Assembly: GCA_016787725.1 (NCBI GenBank)
Contig: JAEUTZ010000004.1
Location: forward strand, 310,001-374,000
Direction: 5' to 3'
Length of the DNA stretch: 64,000 bases
DNA from: Cyclobacteriaceae bacterium
GTDB taxonomy: Bacteria > Bacteroidota > Bacteroidia > Cytophagales > Cyclobacteriaceae
Shown: piece after piece, positions 8,244-16,554 of the stretch
Numbering within the stretch: the first letter of the stretch is position 1
Layout of the letters: every line of letters starts with the position of its first letter
The notes under the pieces: model-generated
Databases searched by the model: none
What the model saw: the letters and a program-made list of their open reading frames with translations, nothing else
Told to the model about the DNA's origin: nothing
Position numbers and translations under genes: made by a program

Positions 8244-10964
8244 ATGGACAAATACTCCTACATCTCGAATGCCGATGTTGGCTACCTCGACCAACTCTAT
8301 CAGGCTTATAATCAAAATCCCACCTCGGTGGATGCCACCTGGCAGAAGTTTTTTGAAGGCTATGAGTTTTCACAGCAACGTTATGGTGAAAACGGCCATG
8401 TTCCCGGTACCGGAGATAGTCTTAACATCAAGGAAACGCAGGTCCGTAACCTGATCTTCCAATACCGCACTTTCGGCCACCTGAAGTCAAATACCAACCC
8501 TGTACGGCAACGCAGAAACCACAACGTGAATCTGGACCATAAAAGTGTTGGTCTAACCGATGCCGATCTCGATACCGAATTTGATGTAGCCGCTGAAATA
8601 GGAATGGGACGTGCTACCCTGAGGAAAATTATAGAAAAGCTGAATGCGGTTTATCTTGGTCCGATTGGATTCGAATACAACTCCATTCGCAATGATGAGA
8701 TTCGGGAGTGGTTTTTTAATAAATGTGAGAAAGAATACTACAACAACAACCCCACCCAGGATGAAAAGAAGCGAATCCTGGCGAAACTGAACGAAGCCGT
8801 TGTGTTTGAAAATTTCCTTCACACGAAATTCCTAGGACAAAAGCGGTTTTCACTGGAAGGAGGCGAGAATACTATTCCGGCCCTTCAAACTATTATCAAC
8901 AAAGCTGCCGAGTTGGGTGTAAAAGAGACGGTCATTGGAATGGCCCATCGCGGCCGGTTAAATGTATTGACGAACATCCTGGGTAAAACCTACGAACAAA
9001 TCTTTACCGAATTTGAGGGGAATGTGAATCCCGACTTGACCATGGGCGATGGCGATGTCAAGTATCACCTTGGGTATGCCAGTTATATCGACACTCCTTC
9101 GAAACATAAAATCTATGTGAAGCTTACCCCCAACCCATCGCACCTGGAAGCAGTAGACCCCCTGGTGGTAGGGTATACCCGCGGTCAGATTGATGACGAA
9201 TTTGGTGGCGACCTGAAAAAGGGAATGGCCATTTTGATACACGGGGATGCAGCCGTTGCCGGCCAGGGAATTGTATATGAGGTCATCCAAATGTCAGGAC
9301 TGCCGGGATACACCACCGGAGGCACCATTCATTTTGTCATAAACAATCAGGTTGGGTTCACAACCGACTATGATGATGCCCGAACCAGTATATACTGTAC
9401 TGACATTGCTAAAATTGTCGATGCCCCTGTGTTGCACGTAAATGGCGATGATGCTGAGGCGGTGACTTTCTGCGCAAACCTGGCTGTTGAATACCGGCAA
9501 AAGTTTGGCAAGGATATTTTTATTGATCTGCTGTGTTATCGCAGGCATGGTCATAATGAAAGCGATGAACCAAAATTCACACAACCCAAGCTCTACAACC
9601 TGATTGCCAAGCATCCCAATCCACGGGAAGTGTATGTCAAGAAATTAATTGAACGGGGTGATGTTGACGCTACATTGGCCGAAGACATGGATAAAAACTT
9701 CAGAAACCAGTTGCAAGACCGGTTGAATGAAGTGAAACAGAAGCCGCTTCCCTACAAACCTCAAAAGATTGAGGAGGAATGGGAAAAACTCAGGAATGCC
9801 AAACCGGTAGACTTTGACCACTCTCCGGATACCAGCATTTCACAAAGTGTAATTGACAAAGTTGGAAAAGCGCTCACCACCATTCCGGATGGGTTTAAGC
9901 CCCTGAAACAGATTGAGAAGCTATTGAAAGATCGCAAGGATGCATTTTTCGAAACCAAAATCCTGGGTTGGGCGGAAGCTGAATTACTGGCATATGGATC
10001 TTTGTTGACAGAAGGAATTCCCGTGCGGATGTCCGGACAGGATGTGAAGCGGGGAACATTTTCGCATCGGCATGCTTACTTTTTCGATGCCAATAGCAAT
10101 GCTGCTTATTGCGGATTGGATCACATTGACAAAGGACAGCGTAAACTGCATATTTATAATTCATTGTTATCAGAGTTTGGTGTGCTGGGCTTCGAATACG
10201 GATATGCGATGTCCTCACCGCATGCCCTGGTGATATGGGAGGCACAGTTTGGAGACTTTGCCAACGGGGCCCAGGTAATCATTGATCAATTCATTAGCAG
10301 CGCAGAATCGAAGTGGCAGCGTCAAAATGGAATGGTGATGCTGTTGCCGCATGGATATGAAGGTCAGGGACCGGAACACTCCAATGCACGACCCGAGCGA
10401 TTTTTGCAATTGGCCGCTGAGTACAATATGATTGTGGCCAACCCAACAACAGCCGCTAACATTTTCCATCTCCTGCGTAGACAGGTGATGTGGGAATTCA
10501 GAAAGCCGTGTGTGGTCTTTTCGCCCAAATCCCTTTTACGGCATCCCCAGGTGGGTTCTCCGGTGAAGGAGTTCACGAAGGGAGCTTTTCAGGAAGTGAT
10601 TGATGATCCGAATGTAACTTCCAAAGAGGTAAAGAAGGTACTGCTTTGTACCGGCAAGGTATACTACGATTTACTGGAAGGAGTCCAAAAGCGGAAGACC
10701 AAAGACGTGGCCATCGTTCGATTGGAACAATTGCATCCATTTCCCGAAAAACAACTTGCCACCGTTTTGAAAAAGTATAAGGGGGCCAAACAGGCGTGGG
10801 TTCAGGAAGAACCTTCGAACATGGGTTATTGGTCATTCATTCAGCGGTACATGACCGGACTGGAGCTGGTATCGCGAAAAGCGAGCGCTTCGCCTGCAAC
10901 GGGATACAATAAAGTCCACAAGGCCGAGCAGGAGAAAATCGTTTCACAGGCATTAGAATCATAA
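8244..10964 (+). CDS. sucA: 2-oxoglutarate dehydrogenase E1 component
   Basis: E1 is thiamine-diphosphate dependent. It decarboxylates 2-oxoglutarate and passes the succinyl group to the lipoyl arm of E2 in the citric acid cycle. The protein has 906 residues (E. coli 933). The N-terminal segment '[22 protein letters not shown]' and '[14 protein letters not shown]' is the family E2-binding opening. Motifs include '[21 protein letters not shown]', the thiamine-diphosphate loop '[16 protein letters not shown]', 'INNQVGFTT', '[14 protein letters not shown]', and '[19 protein letters not shown]'. sucB starts 28 nt downstream and lpdA 32 nt after that, so all three enzymes of the complex come from one transcript. 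Confidence 0.98.
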   Translation: MDKYSYISNADVGYLDQLYQAYNQNPTSVDATWQKFFEGYEFSQQRYGENGHVPGTGDSLNIKETQVRNLIFQYRTFGHLKSNTNPVRQRRNHNVNLDHKSVGLTDADLDTEFDVAAEIGMGRATLRKIIEKLNAVYLGPIGFEYNSIRNDEIREWFFNKCEKEYYNNNPTQDEKKRILAKLNEAVVFENFLHTKFLGQKRFSLEGGENTIPALQTIINKAAELGVKETVIGMAHRGRLNVLTNILGKTYEQIFTEFEGNVNPDLTMGDGDVKYHLGYASYIDTPSKHKIYVKLTPNPSHLEAVDPLVVGYTRGQIDDEFGGDLKKGMAILIHGDAAVAGQGIVYEVIQMSGLPGYTTGGTIHFVINNQVGFTTDYDDARTSIYCTDIAKIVDAPVLHVNGDDAEAVTFCANLAVEYRQKFGKDIFIDLLCYRRHGHNESDEPKFTQPKLYNLIAKHPNPREVYVKKLIERGDVDATLAEDMDKNFRNQLQDRLNEVKQKPLPYKPQKIEEEWEKLRNAKPVDFDHSPDTSISQSVIDKVGKALTTIPDGFKPLKQIEKLLKDRKDAFFETKILGWAEAELLAYGSLLTEGIPVRMSGQDVKRGTFSHRHAYFFDANSNAAYCGLDHIDKGQRKLHIYNSLLSEFGVLGFEYGYAMSSPHALVIWEAQFGDFANGAQVIIDQFISSAESKWQRQNGMVMLLPHGYEGQGPEHSNARPERFLQLAAEYNMIVANPTTAANIFHLLRRQVMWEFRKPCVVFSPKSLLRHPQVGSPVKEFTKGAFQEVIDDPNVTSKEVKKVLLCTGKVYYDLLEGVQKRKTKDVAIVRLEQLHPFPEKQLATVLKKYKGAKQAWVQEEPSNMGYWSFIQRYMTGLELVSRKASASPATGYNKVHKAEQEKIVSQALES

Positions 10965-10992
10965 TCTTCATTTACAAAAAACTATTATTGAA

Positions 10993-12489
10993 ATGGCTCA
11001 ACAAGTTAAAGTTCCTACCGTAGGCGAATCAATTACGGAAGTAACCATTGCCAACTGGCTCAAAAAGGATGGGGATGTGGTGAAGATGGATGAAGTAATA
11101 GCCGAGCTTGAATCGGACAAGGCAACTTTTGAATTAACTGCCCCACAGGCTGGTGTGTTGAAAATCACCAAGGCTAAAGGTGATGTAGTGCCAATTGGTA
11201 CCGTAATCTGTGAAATTGCGGATGGGGGCACAGCAACAACGACTCCTGTGGTTGAGGCAAAGACTCCCGCAGCCTCTACGCCCAAAGCAACAGGCGGTAT
11301 TAAGGAAATGAAAGTACCGGCTGTGGGAGAGTCCATTACCGAAGTAACCATCTCAACCTGGTTGAAAAAGGAGGGTGACTTTGTGAAATTGGATGAAGTG
11401 ATTGCCGAAGTAGAATCGGATAAGGCAACATTTGAATTGCCGGCAGAAGCAACCGGTATTTTACGAATTGTAGCCGCTGAAAAAACAACCTTGCCAATCG
11501 GTGGTTTGATTTGCCGGATTGAAATCATGGAAGGCGGAGCCCCCGCTTCAACTCCTTCCACACCAGCTGTTACAACTGCCCCCGCTGGGGATAAAACTTA
11601 CGCTGCGGGGCATCCGTCTCCGGCAGCAGCCAAAATACTGGAGGAGAAGGGAATCTCAACTTCACAAGTTTCTGGTACGGGTGTGGGGGGAAGAATAACG
11701 AAGGAAGATGCTACCAAAGCTCAAGCCACTTCGAAAGCCGAAACACCAAAGGTTGCCGCTACGGCTCCGGTGATGACGACCGGTGGAGGACGAAATAAGC
11801 GATCCGAGAAAATGACTTCGTTACGCAAGACCATCGCCAGGCGCCTGGTGGCGGTAAAGAATGAAACCGCCATGCTCACCACGTTCAACGAAGTGGACAT
11901 GAAACCGGTCATGGAGTTACGGTCGCGTTACAAAGATAAATTCAAAGAGAAGTATGGTGTAGGCCTTGGCTTCATGTCCTTCTTCACCAAAGCCGTTTGT
12001 ATTGCCTTGAAGGAATTCCCTGCCGTGAATGCGCAGATCAATGGCGATGAAATTATGTACCACGACTATTGTGATGTATCCATAGCCGTTTCAACCCCCC
12101 GCGGATTAGTGGTACCGGTAATCCGAAATGCAGAGTCCCTGTCTTTTGATCAGATTGAGGCGGAAGTAGTGCGTTTGGCAACCCGGGGTCGCGATGGCAA
12201 GCTTTCGATTGATGAAATGCAAGGAGGAACGTTCTCAATTACCAATGGAGGTGTGTTTGGTTCCATGCTATCCACACCGATACTCAATCCTCCTCAGTCT
12301 GCTATCTTGGGGATGCACAACATTGTTGAGCGCCCGGTTGTAAAGGATGGACAAGTGGTCATCCGACCGATAATGTACCTGGCCTTATCATACGATCATC
12401 GTATTGTGGATGGCCGCGAATCCGTTAGCTTCCTGGTGCGTGTGAAAGAATTGCTGGAAGATCCGGGGCGGTTGATTCTTGGCATTTAA
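10993..12489 (+). CDS. sucB: 2-oxoglutarate dehydrogenase E2 (dihydrolipoyl succinyltransferase), two lipoyl domains
   Basis: E2 takes the succinyl group from E1 on lipoamide and transfers it to CoA. The 498-residue protein has two lipoyl domains in tandem. The first (about 1-78) has its lipoyl lysine at 43 in '[10 protein letters not shown]'. The second (about 105-180) has Lys144 in '[10 protein letters not shown]'. Ala/Pro/Thr-rich linkers join them. The peripheral subunit-binding domain is near 205-245 ('[15 protein letters not shown]', '[13 protein letters not shown]'), and the acyltransferase domain (about 275-498) ends with the catalytic 'SYDHRIVDG'. E. coli SucB has one lipoyl domain (about 405 residues), so this form is longer. 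The two lipoyl repeats are very similar at protein level but differ in codons. Confidence 0.97.
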   Translation: MAQQVKVPTVGESITEVTIANWLKKDGDVVKMDEVIAELESDKATFELTAPQAGVLKITKAKGDVVPIGTVICEIADGGTATTTPVVEAKTPAASTPKATGGIKEMKVPAVGESITEVTISTWLKKEGDFVKLDEVIAEVESDKATFELPAEATGILRIVAAEKTTLPIGGLICRIEIMEGGAPASTPSTPAVTTAPAGDKTYAAGHPSPAAAKILEEKGISTSQVSGTGVGGRITKEDATKAQATSKAETPKVAATAPVMTTGGGRNKRSEKMTSLRKTIARRLVAVKNETAMLTTFNEVDMKPVMELRSRYKDKFKEKYGVGLGFMSFFTKAVCIALKEFPAVNAQINGDEIMYHDYCDVSIAVSTPRGLVVPVIRNAESLSFDQIEAEVVRLATRGRDGKLSIDEMQGGTFSITNGGVFGSMLSTPILNPPQSAILGMHNIVERPVVKDGQVVIRPIMYLALSYDHRIVDGRESVSFLVRVKELLEDPGRLILGI

Positions 12490-12521
12490 GAGTTTGAAAC
12501 CTTGAACTTGAAATAAAAGAT

Positions 12522-13922
12522 ATGCAATACAACGTCACGGTCATTGGTTCAGGTCCGGGTGGTTATGTGGCTGCCATTCGCTGTGCCCAGCTTGGATTCA
12601 AAACTGCCATCATTGAAAAGTACGACACCTTGGGCGGTACGTGCCTGAACGTAGGGTGTATTCCATCCAAGGCTTTGCTCGATTCATCCGAGCATTTTCA
12701 TAATGCCGCACACACCTTTAAAGAACATGGTGTTGAGATCAGTGAACCCAAGGCAAATATTTCGCAAATGATTAAGCGCAAAGCTGGCGTGGTAAAAGCG
12801 AATGTAGATGGCATTGCTTTCCTGATGAAAAAGAATAAAATTGAGGTTCACACAGGCACAGGTTCATTTGTTGATAAGAATACAATTAAGGTGACTGCCA
12901 AGGACGGCAAAGAGACGCTCGTTACAACTGAAAAAGTAATTATTGCCACCGGTTCAAAACCTACCCCCTTACCATTTGCACCGTTTGATAAGAAACGGAT
13001 CATATCCAGCACGGAAGCGTTGGAATTAAAGGAAATTCCGAAACACCTGATTGTTATTGGAGGGGGTGTGATTGGAATGGAACTCGGGTCGGTATACGCG
13101 CGGATCGGCTCGAAAGTAACCGTAGTTGAATTTCTGGATAATCTGATTCCCACCATGGATGGTACGATGGGGAAGGAACTTGCGAAGGTGGCTAAAAAGT
13201 TGGGGATGGATTTATTTCTGGGCCACAAGGTTACCGCAGTGGATAATAAAGGCAAAGAAGTTTTGGTAAAAGCGGAGCCGAAAAGTGGCGGAGCTGCTGT
13301 TGAGCTGAAAGGCGATTATTGTCTGGTAAGTATTGGCCGCAGGCCCTATACCGAAGGCCTGGGGTTGGATAAAATTGGGATTGATCTGGACAAAGGGAAG
13401 ATTCCGGTAGATGACCATCTCAGAACCAAGCTGGATAACATTTACGCGATTGGGGATGTGGTGCGTGGAGCGATGCTGGCCCACAAGGCGGAAGAAGAAG
13501 GTGTGATGGTAGCGGAACAACTGGCAGGACAAAAACCACACATCAATTATCTATTAATTCCGGGAGTGGTGTACACCTGGCCGGAAGTAGCCAGCGTAGG
13601 GTACACGGAAGAACAACTAAAGGAGCTTGGGCGCGCCTATAAGGTTGGGAATTTCCCATACAAAGCCTTAGGAAGAGCACGCGCCTCCATGGACCTCGAT
13701 GGCTTGGTGAAAGTATTAGCTGACAAGAGCACCGATGAAATTTTGGGCATGCACATCATAGGTGCCCGTGCTGCCGATATGATTGCAGCCGGTGTTACGG
13801 CCATGGAATATCGTGCCTCTGCAGAAGACGTTTCGCGAATGAGCCATGCACACCCAACCTATATGGAAGCTGTTAAAGAGGCTTGTTTAGCAGCCACCGC
13901 CAACCGGCCCATTCATATGTAA
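12522..13922 (+). CDS. lpdA: Dihydrolipoyl dehydrogenase (E3)
   Basis: E3 reoxidises dihydrolipoamide on E2 with FAD and passes electrons to NAD+. The 466-residue protein has the FAD-binding start 'VTVIGSGPGGYVAAIRCAQLG', the redox disulfide Cys41/Cys46 in 'GGTCLNVGCIPSKALL', the NAD-binding 'LIVIGGGVIGMELGSVYARIG', the second FAD motif 'IYAIGDVVRGAMLAHKAEEEG', and the active-site 'SHAHPTYMEAVKEA' at the C-terminus. It is the third gene of the operon. It may also serve other 2-oxoacid dehydrogenase complexes, because no other E3 is in view. Its stop lies 7 nt from the convergent DUF4105 gene. Confidence 0.97.
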   Translation: MQYNVTVIGSGPGGYVAAIRCAQLGFKTAIIEKYDTLGGTCLNVGCIPSKALLDSSEHFHNAAHTFKEHGVEISEPKANISQMIKRKAGVVKANVDGIAFLMKKNKIEVHTGTGSFVDKNTIKVTAKDGKETLVTTEKVIIATGSKPTPLPFAPFDKKRIISSTEALELKEIPKHLIVIGGGVIGMELGSVYARIGSKVTVVEFLDNLIPTMDGTMGKELAKVAKKLGMDLFLGHKVTAVDNKGKEVLVKAEPKSGGAAVELKGDYCLVSIGRRPYTEGLGLDKIGIDLDKGKIPVDDHLRTKLDNIYAIGDVVRGAMLAHKAEEEGVMVAEQLAGQKPHINYLLIPGVVYTWPEVASVGYTEEQLKELGRAYKVGNFPYKALGRARASMDLDGLVKVLADKSTDEILGMHIIGARAADMIAAGVTAMEYRASAEDVSRMSHAHPTYMEAVKEACLAATANRPIHM

Positions 13923-13929
13923 TATCGTA

Positions 13930-15108
13930 TCAGGATTGTGTCATGGTGGAGACCTTCCAGTTAAGGAGGCATCGCACCCACAATCCTGCCACTACAGGAA
14001 TCAGAAATACGTTTAGTTCTTGAGGCAGCGCCCACCAAAACAAGAGCGTTAATCCAAGGAGGGTAGAACAGACAAGAAAATAGGTAGGAAGTATTCTATT
14101 GCCTCTTCCAGTTATCAGGAAACCCACCGCCACCAGGTGTAACGGGAATGCCCATAGTAAATTAAAATTACGGGCCGCATCATGATGATCGGTGAAAAGC
14201 CACAAAGCCAGAAGAAGCAAGCCAATCAGGCCAACGATACTGAATAGAATTCCATCAAACCAACGACTGGGTTTCTTTCTTCTCCAATCGTGTATACTAA
14301 TACCGGTAATTATTATGAGAAGAAGCATGAATGCTACCCAAGGGTGTACAAGCGAGTACCAGGCCGTAACCGAGGCTTCATTTTTAATTCGCAGTTCCTT
14401 GACAAGTGGAACGAAAGTACTGTCAGTTTTTACAGACATGTTACCCACAAACGACTCGATGTAATCGGGCAGAAACATGTATTCGTTGGCATACATCGTT
14501 CGATCGATAGGAAGTCCCAGGCAAATGTCAATCCCTAAATCCCCCCAAGGGAGTGTGTGGAGGTATTCATCCGTCTTTTGACGAAACGAGTGTTCAGCCT
14601 GCAGGAATGAGCTATCCATGCTCAAATCCGATCCCAACTGTTCGACCAGCACATCCCGAATTTTGGTTGCACAATTATTGTGGTAGTAGTCGTAACGATA
14701 GGTTCTGTTTTCCGGTTGGGCGTTCCACATCAGAAAGCTGAAGATTTTTTCTTTTTGAGATGAAGTAAGCTGTAGCACCTGCTCATGTACATACCGCTGG
14801 TCGCGGATATATGGCCATTCAAAGTCTTCATAATGATAAACTGCCAGCATATAGTAATTCCGGCCCCGGGCAAAATTGAGGTAGAAGTTAGGCTGATCGA
14901 AATTAAACACGCCATAATTGAAGGCATAGTCAATACCCTGCGCAGGGTCGCGTACACGAAACGCACTGTGGCCAAAAGCACTATATACTTCGTTAGGATC
15001 GGGTCCGCAGGTGATGACCGAAATTTCGGCCTCTTCAGAAAGTGGAGTTTGTGTGAATCCAAAGGAAAAATGGGAAAGGAGAATGATCAGAATGAAGTAT
15101 CGCTGCAT
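13930..15108 (-). CDS. DUF4105 (Lnb N-terminal periplasmic domain) membrane protein
   Basis: The start chosen is ATG 15108 ('MQRYFILIILLSHFSFGFTQ'), a clear signal peptide, giving 392 residues. An alternative ATG lies 30 nt upstream. Residues 20-240 match the DUF4105/Lnb N-terminal periplasmic domain: 'ISVITCGPDPNEVYSAFGHSAFRV', 'FNYGVFNF', 'FARGRNYYMLAVYHYEDF' and 'RYDYYHNNCATKIRDVL'. The conserved HS, Y and NCA residues resemble a papain-like NlpC/P60 core, but no reaction is established to my knowledge. Five hydrophobic segments follow (about 260-385). It is divergent from the radical SAM gene and convergent with lpdA. Confidence 0.85.
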   Translation of the reverse strand: MQRYFILIILLSHFSFGFTQTPLSEEAEISVITCGPDPNEVYSAFGHSAFRVRDPAQGIDYAFNYGVFNFDQPNFYLNFARGRNYYMLAVYHYEDFEWPYIRDQRYVHEQVLQLTSSQKEKIFSFLMWNAQPENRTYRYDYYHNNCATKIRDVLVEQLGSDLSMDSSFLQAEHSFRQKTDEYLHTLPWGDLGIDICLGLPIDRTMYANEYMFLPDYIESFVGNMSVKTDSTFVPLVKELRIKNEASVTAWYSLVHPWVAFMLLLIIITGISIHDWRRKKPSRWFDGILFSIVGLIGLLLLALWLFTDHHDAARNFNLLWAFPLHLVAVGFLITGRGNRILPTYFLVCSTLLGLTLLFWWALPQELNVFLIPVVAGLWVRCLLNWKVSTMTQS

Positions 15109-15175
15109 GGGAAATAAATAGACCGAAAGATAAAACAATCAACAGCAAAAAGTAATTTTGAAATCCACACTACAC

Positions 15176-16204
15176 ATGCCCAGCAGCGTCAACGATACTT
15201 TTAACCTGATTAGAAAAGTGACTCCCGCCAGGGCTTTCAATGCTGCACAGGTCTTATCCAGTTATTATTATTCACAATGGACCAGGAAGCCAGCCCATCA
15301 TGCACTTCCCATCAGCATTGCCATTGAACCCACCACCTCCTGTAACCTGCGCTGTCCGGAATGTCCATCCGGGCTTCGATCCTTTACCCGACCCACGGGA
15401 ATGTTGCGGGGTGACTTGTTTCGAAAAGTGATGGATGAGCTTGCCAAAACACTTAGTTACCTTACCTTTTATTTTCAGGGCGAACCGTATCTGCATCCAC
15501 AATTTCTTGAGCTGGTTTCGTATGCTGCATCGCGGAATATTTATACAACAACCTCTACCAACGCCCATTACCTGGATGACAGCATGGCGAAGAGAACCAT
15601 TCAGTCTGGATTGGATCGCCTGATTATTTCCATTGACGGAACCACCCAGGACACCTATGAGGCTTATCGCATTGGTGGCAAACTGGAGAAGGTGATTGAA
15701 GGAACGAAGAATATTATTCGTTGGAAGAAAGAGTTGAAGTCAGCGACTCCTTTTGTTGTATTTCAGTTTCTGGTAGTCAAGCCCAATGAACATCAGATAA
15801 ACGAGGTCTATCACCTCGCCAATCAACTTGGCGTGGATCATGTAGCCCTGAAGACGGCCCAGATTTATGATTATGAAAATGGTTCGGCCTTAATTCCCAC
15901 CCTCGACAAATATTCCCGCTATCAGAGGCAAGATAACGGCACGTATAAAATAAAAAATGAGTTATTGAATCATTGCTGGAAGATGTGGCAGAGTTGTGTA
16001 ATTACCTGGGATGGCAAAGTGGTTCCCTGTTGTTTTGATAAGGATGCACACTATGTGATGGGTGATTTGAATGAGAAGTCGTTCAAGGAAATCTGGCAAA
16101 GTGATAAATACTATGCCTTCCGGTCTTCTCTGTTGAAATCGCGGAGCGAAATTGAAATGTGTCGAAATTGTACGGAAGGAACGAAGGTTTGGGCAGAGGC
16201 TTAA
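15176..16204 (+). CDS. Radical SAM/SPASM domain protein
   Basis: The protein has 342 residues from ATG 15176; an in-frame TTG at 15158 would add six. The radical SAM cluster motif CX3CX2C is 'CNLRCPEC' near residue 52, in the context 'IAIEPTTSCNLRCPECPSG'. A TIM-barrel core follows ('TFYFQGEPYLHPQF', 'LIISIDGTTQDTYEAYRIGG'). The SPASM auxiliary cluster domain is at the C-terminus ('CWKMWQSCVITWDGKVVPCC', then 'MGDLNEKSFKEIWQS', then 'EMCRNC'). SPASM enzymes modify peptides, proteins or small molecules; no precursor peptide is visible nearby, so the substrate is unknown. A TAATTTTG -7-like element lies at 15153-15160. The stop overlaps that of the small convergent gene by 4 nt. Confidence 0.88.
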   Translation: MPSSVNDTFNLIRKVTPARAFNAAQVLSSYYYSQWTRKPAHHALPISIAIEPTTSCNLRCPECPSGLRSFTRPTGMLRGDLFRKVMDELAKTLSYLTFYFQGEPYLHPQFLELVSYAASRNIYTTTSTNAHYLDDSMAKRTIQSGLDRLIISIDGTTQDTYEAYRIGGKLEKVIEGTKNIIRWKKELKSATPFVVFQFLVVKPNEHQINEVYHLANQLGVDHVALKTAQIYDYENGSALIPTLDKYSRYQRQDNGTYKIKNELLNHCWKMWQSCVITWDGKVVPCCFDKDAHYVMGDLNEKSFKEIWQSDKYYAFRSSLLKSRSEIEMCRNCTEGTKVWAEA

Positions 16205-16371
16205 AATCCCTTTGATTTCAAATCATTTTCAACTTTTTGCAAGTCAAGGGAGCCACATTTTCCACATCCTGTTTTACAGGCATTCTTAGCCTGAAAGGAA
16301 CGATATAACACGCTACCTAAGTAAATGGCCGCTGCCACAAAAAGTCCAAGGATGATGAATTGCTGAACCAT
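16201..16371 (-). CDS. FeoB-associated Cys-rich membrane protein-like small protein
   Basis: This 56-residue protein opens with a single transmembrane helix ('FIILGLFVAAAIYLGSVLY', residues 5-23). A short cysteine motif follows, C-X3-C-X2-C in 'NACKTGCGKCGSLDL', then a charged tail ending 'LKSKGF'. This matches the FeoB-associated Cys-rich membrane protein family, which usually accompanies ferrous-iron transporter genes. No feoA or feoB is in the window, so here it is an orphan. Cysteine spacing suggests metal or Fe-S binding, which is an inference. The stop codon overlaps the convergent radical SAM stop. Confidence 0.75.
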   Translation of the reverse strand: MVQQFIILGLFVAAAIYLGSVLYRSFQAKNACKTGCGKCGSLDLQKVENDLKSKGF

Positions 16372-16425
16372 GCTGTAAAGTTACGGAACTACTTTGAAAA
16401 CAGCCATTTTGCACAAATGATTCAC

Positions 16426-16443
16426 TCGTCCGGAATCGGACGA
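16426..16443. promoter_or_regulatory. 18-bp palindrome, candidate enhancer-binding site upstream of FtsX permease
   Basis: TCGTCCG-GAAT-CGGACGA is a 7-4-7 perfect inverted repeat in the non-coding region, 112 nt before the permease ATG. It is centred about 80-85 nt upstream of the sigma-54-like -24 element, the usual distance for a bacterial enhancer-binding protein. Function is inferred. Confidence 0.55.
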
Positions 16444-16512
16444 AACTTCCCAACAGTGAACAACTTAAACCTCCCAAATCTTTAATATTCATCAAATTTC
16501 AAAATTTTTATT

Positions 16513-16530
16513 AGTGGCATTGATCTTGGC
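16513..16530 (+). promoter_or_regulatory. Sigma-54-like -24/-12 promoter for FtsX permease
   Basis: AGTGGCA-TTGATC-TTGGC fits the TGGCA-N6-TTG layout of RpoN promoters. It ends 24 nt before the ATG at 16555. The -12 GC is shifted by one base from the ideal TTGC, so the match is imperfect. Confidence 0.5.
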
Positions 16531-16554
16531 AGGACATGGGTTTCCGTTTTTACT

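Noticed and set aside
10998-11561. 187-codon open frame antisense to sucB
   Set aside because: It mirrors the lipoyl repeats; the plus strand has clear domains and catalytic motifs. The translated antisense is Ser/Pro/Thr-rich with no family signal.
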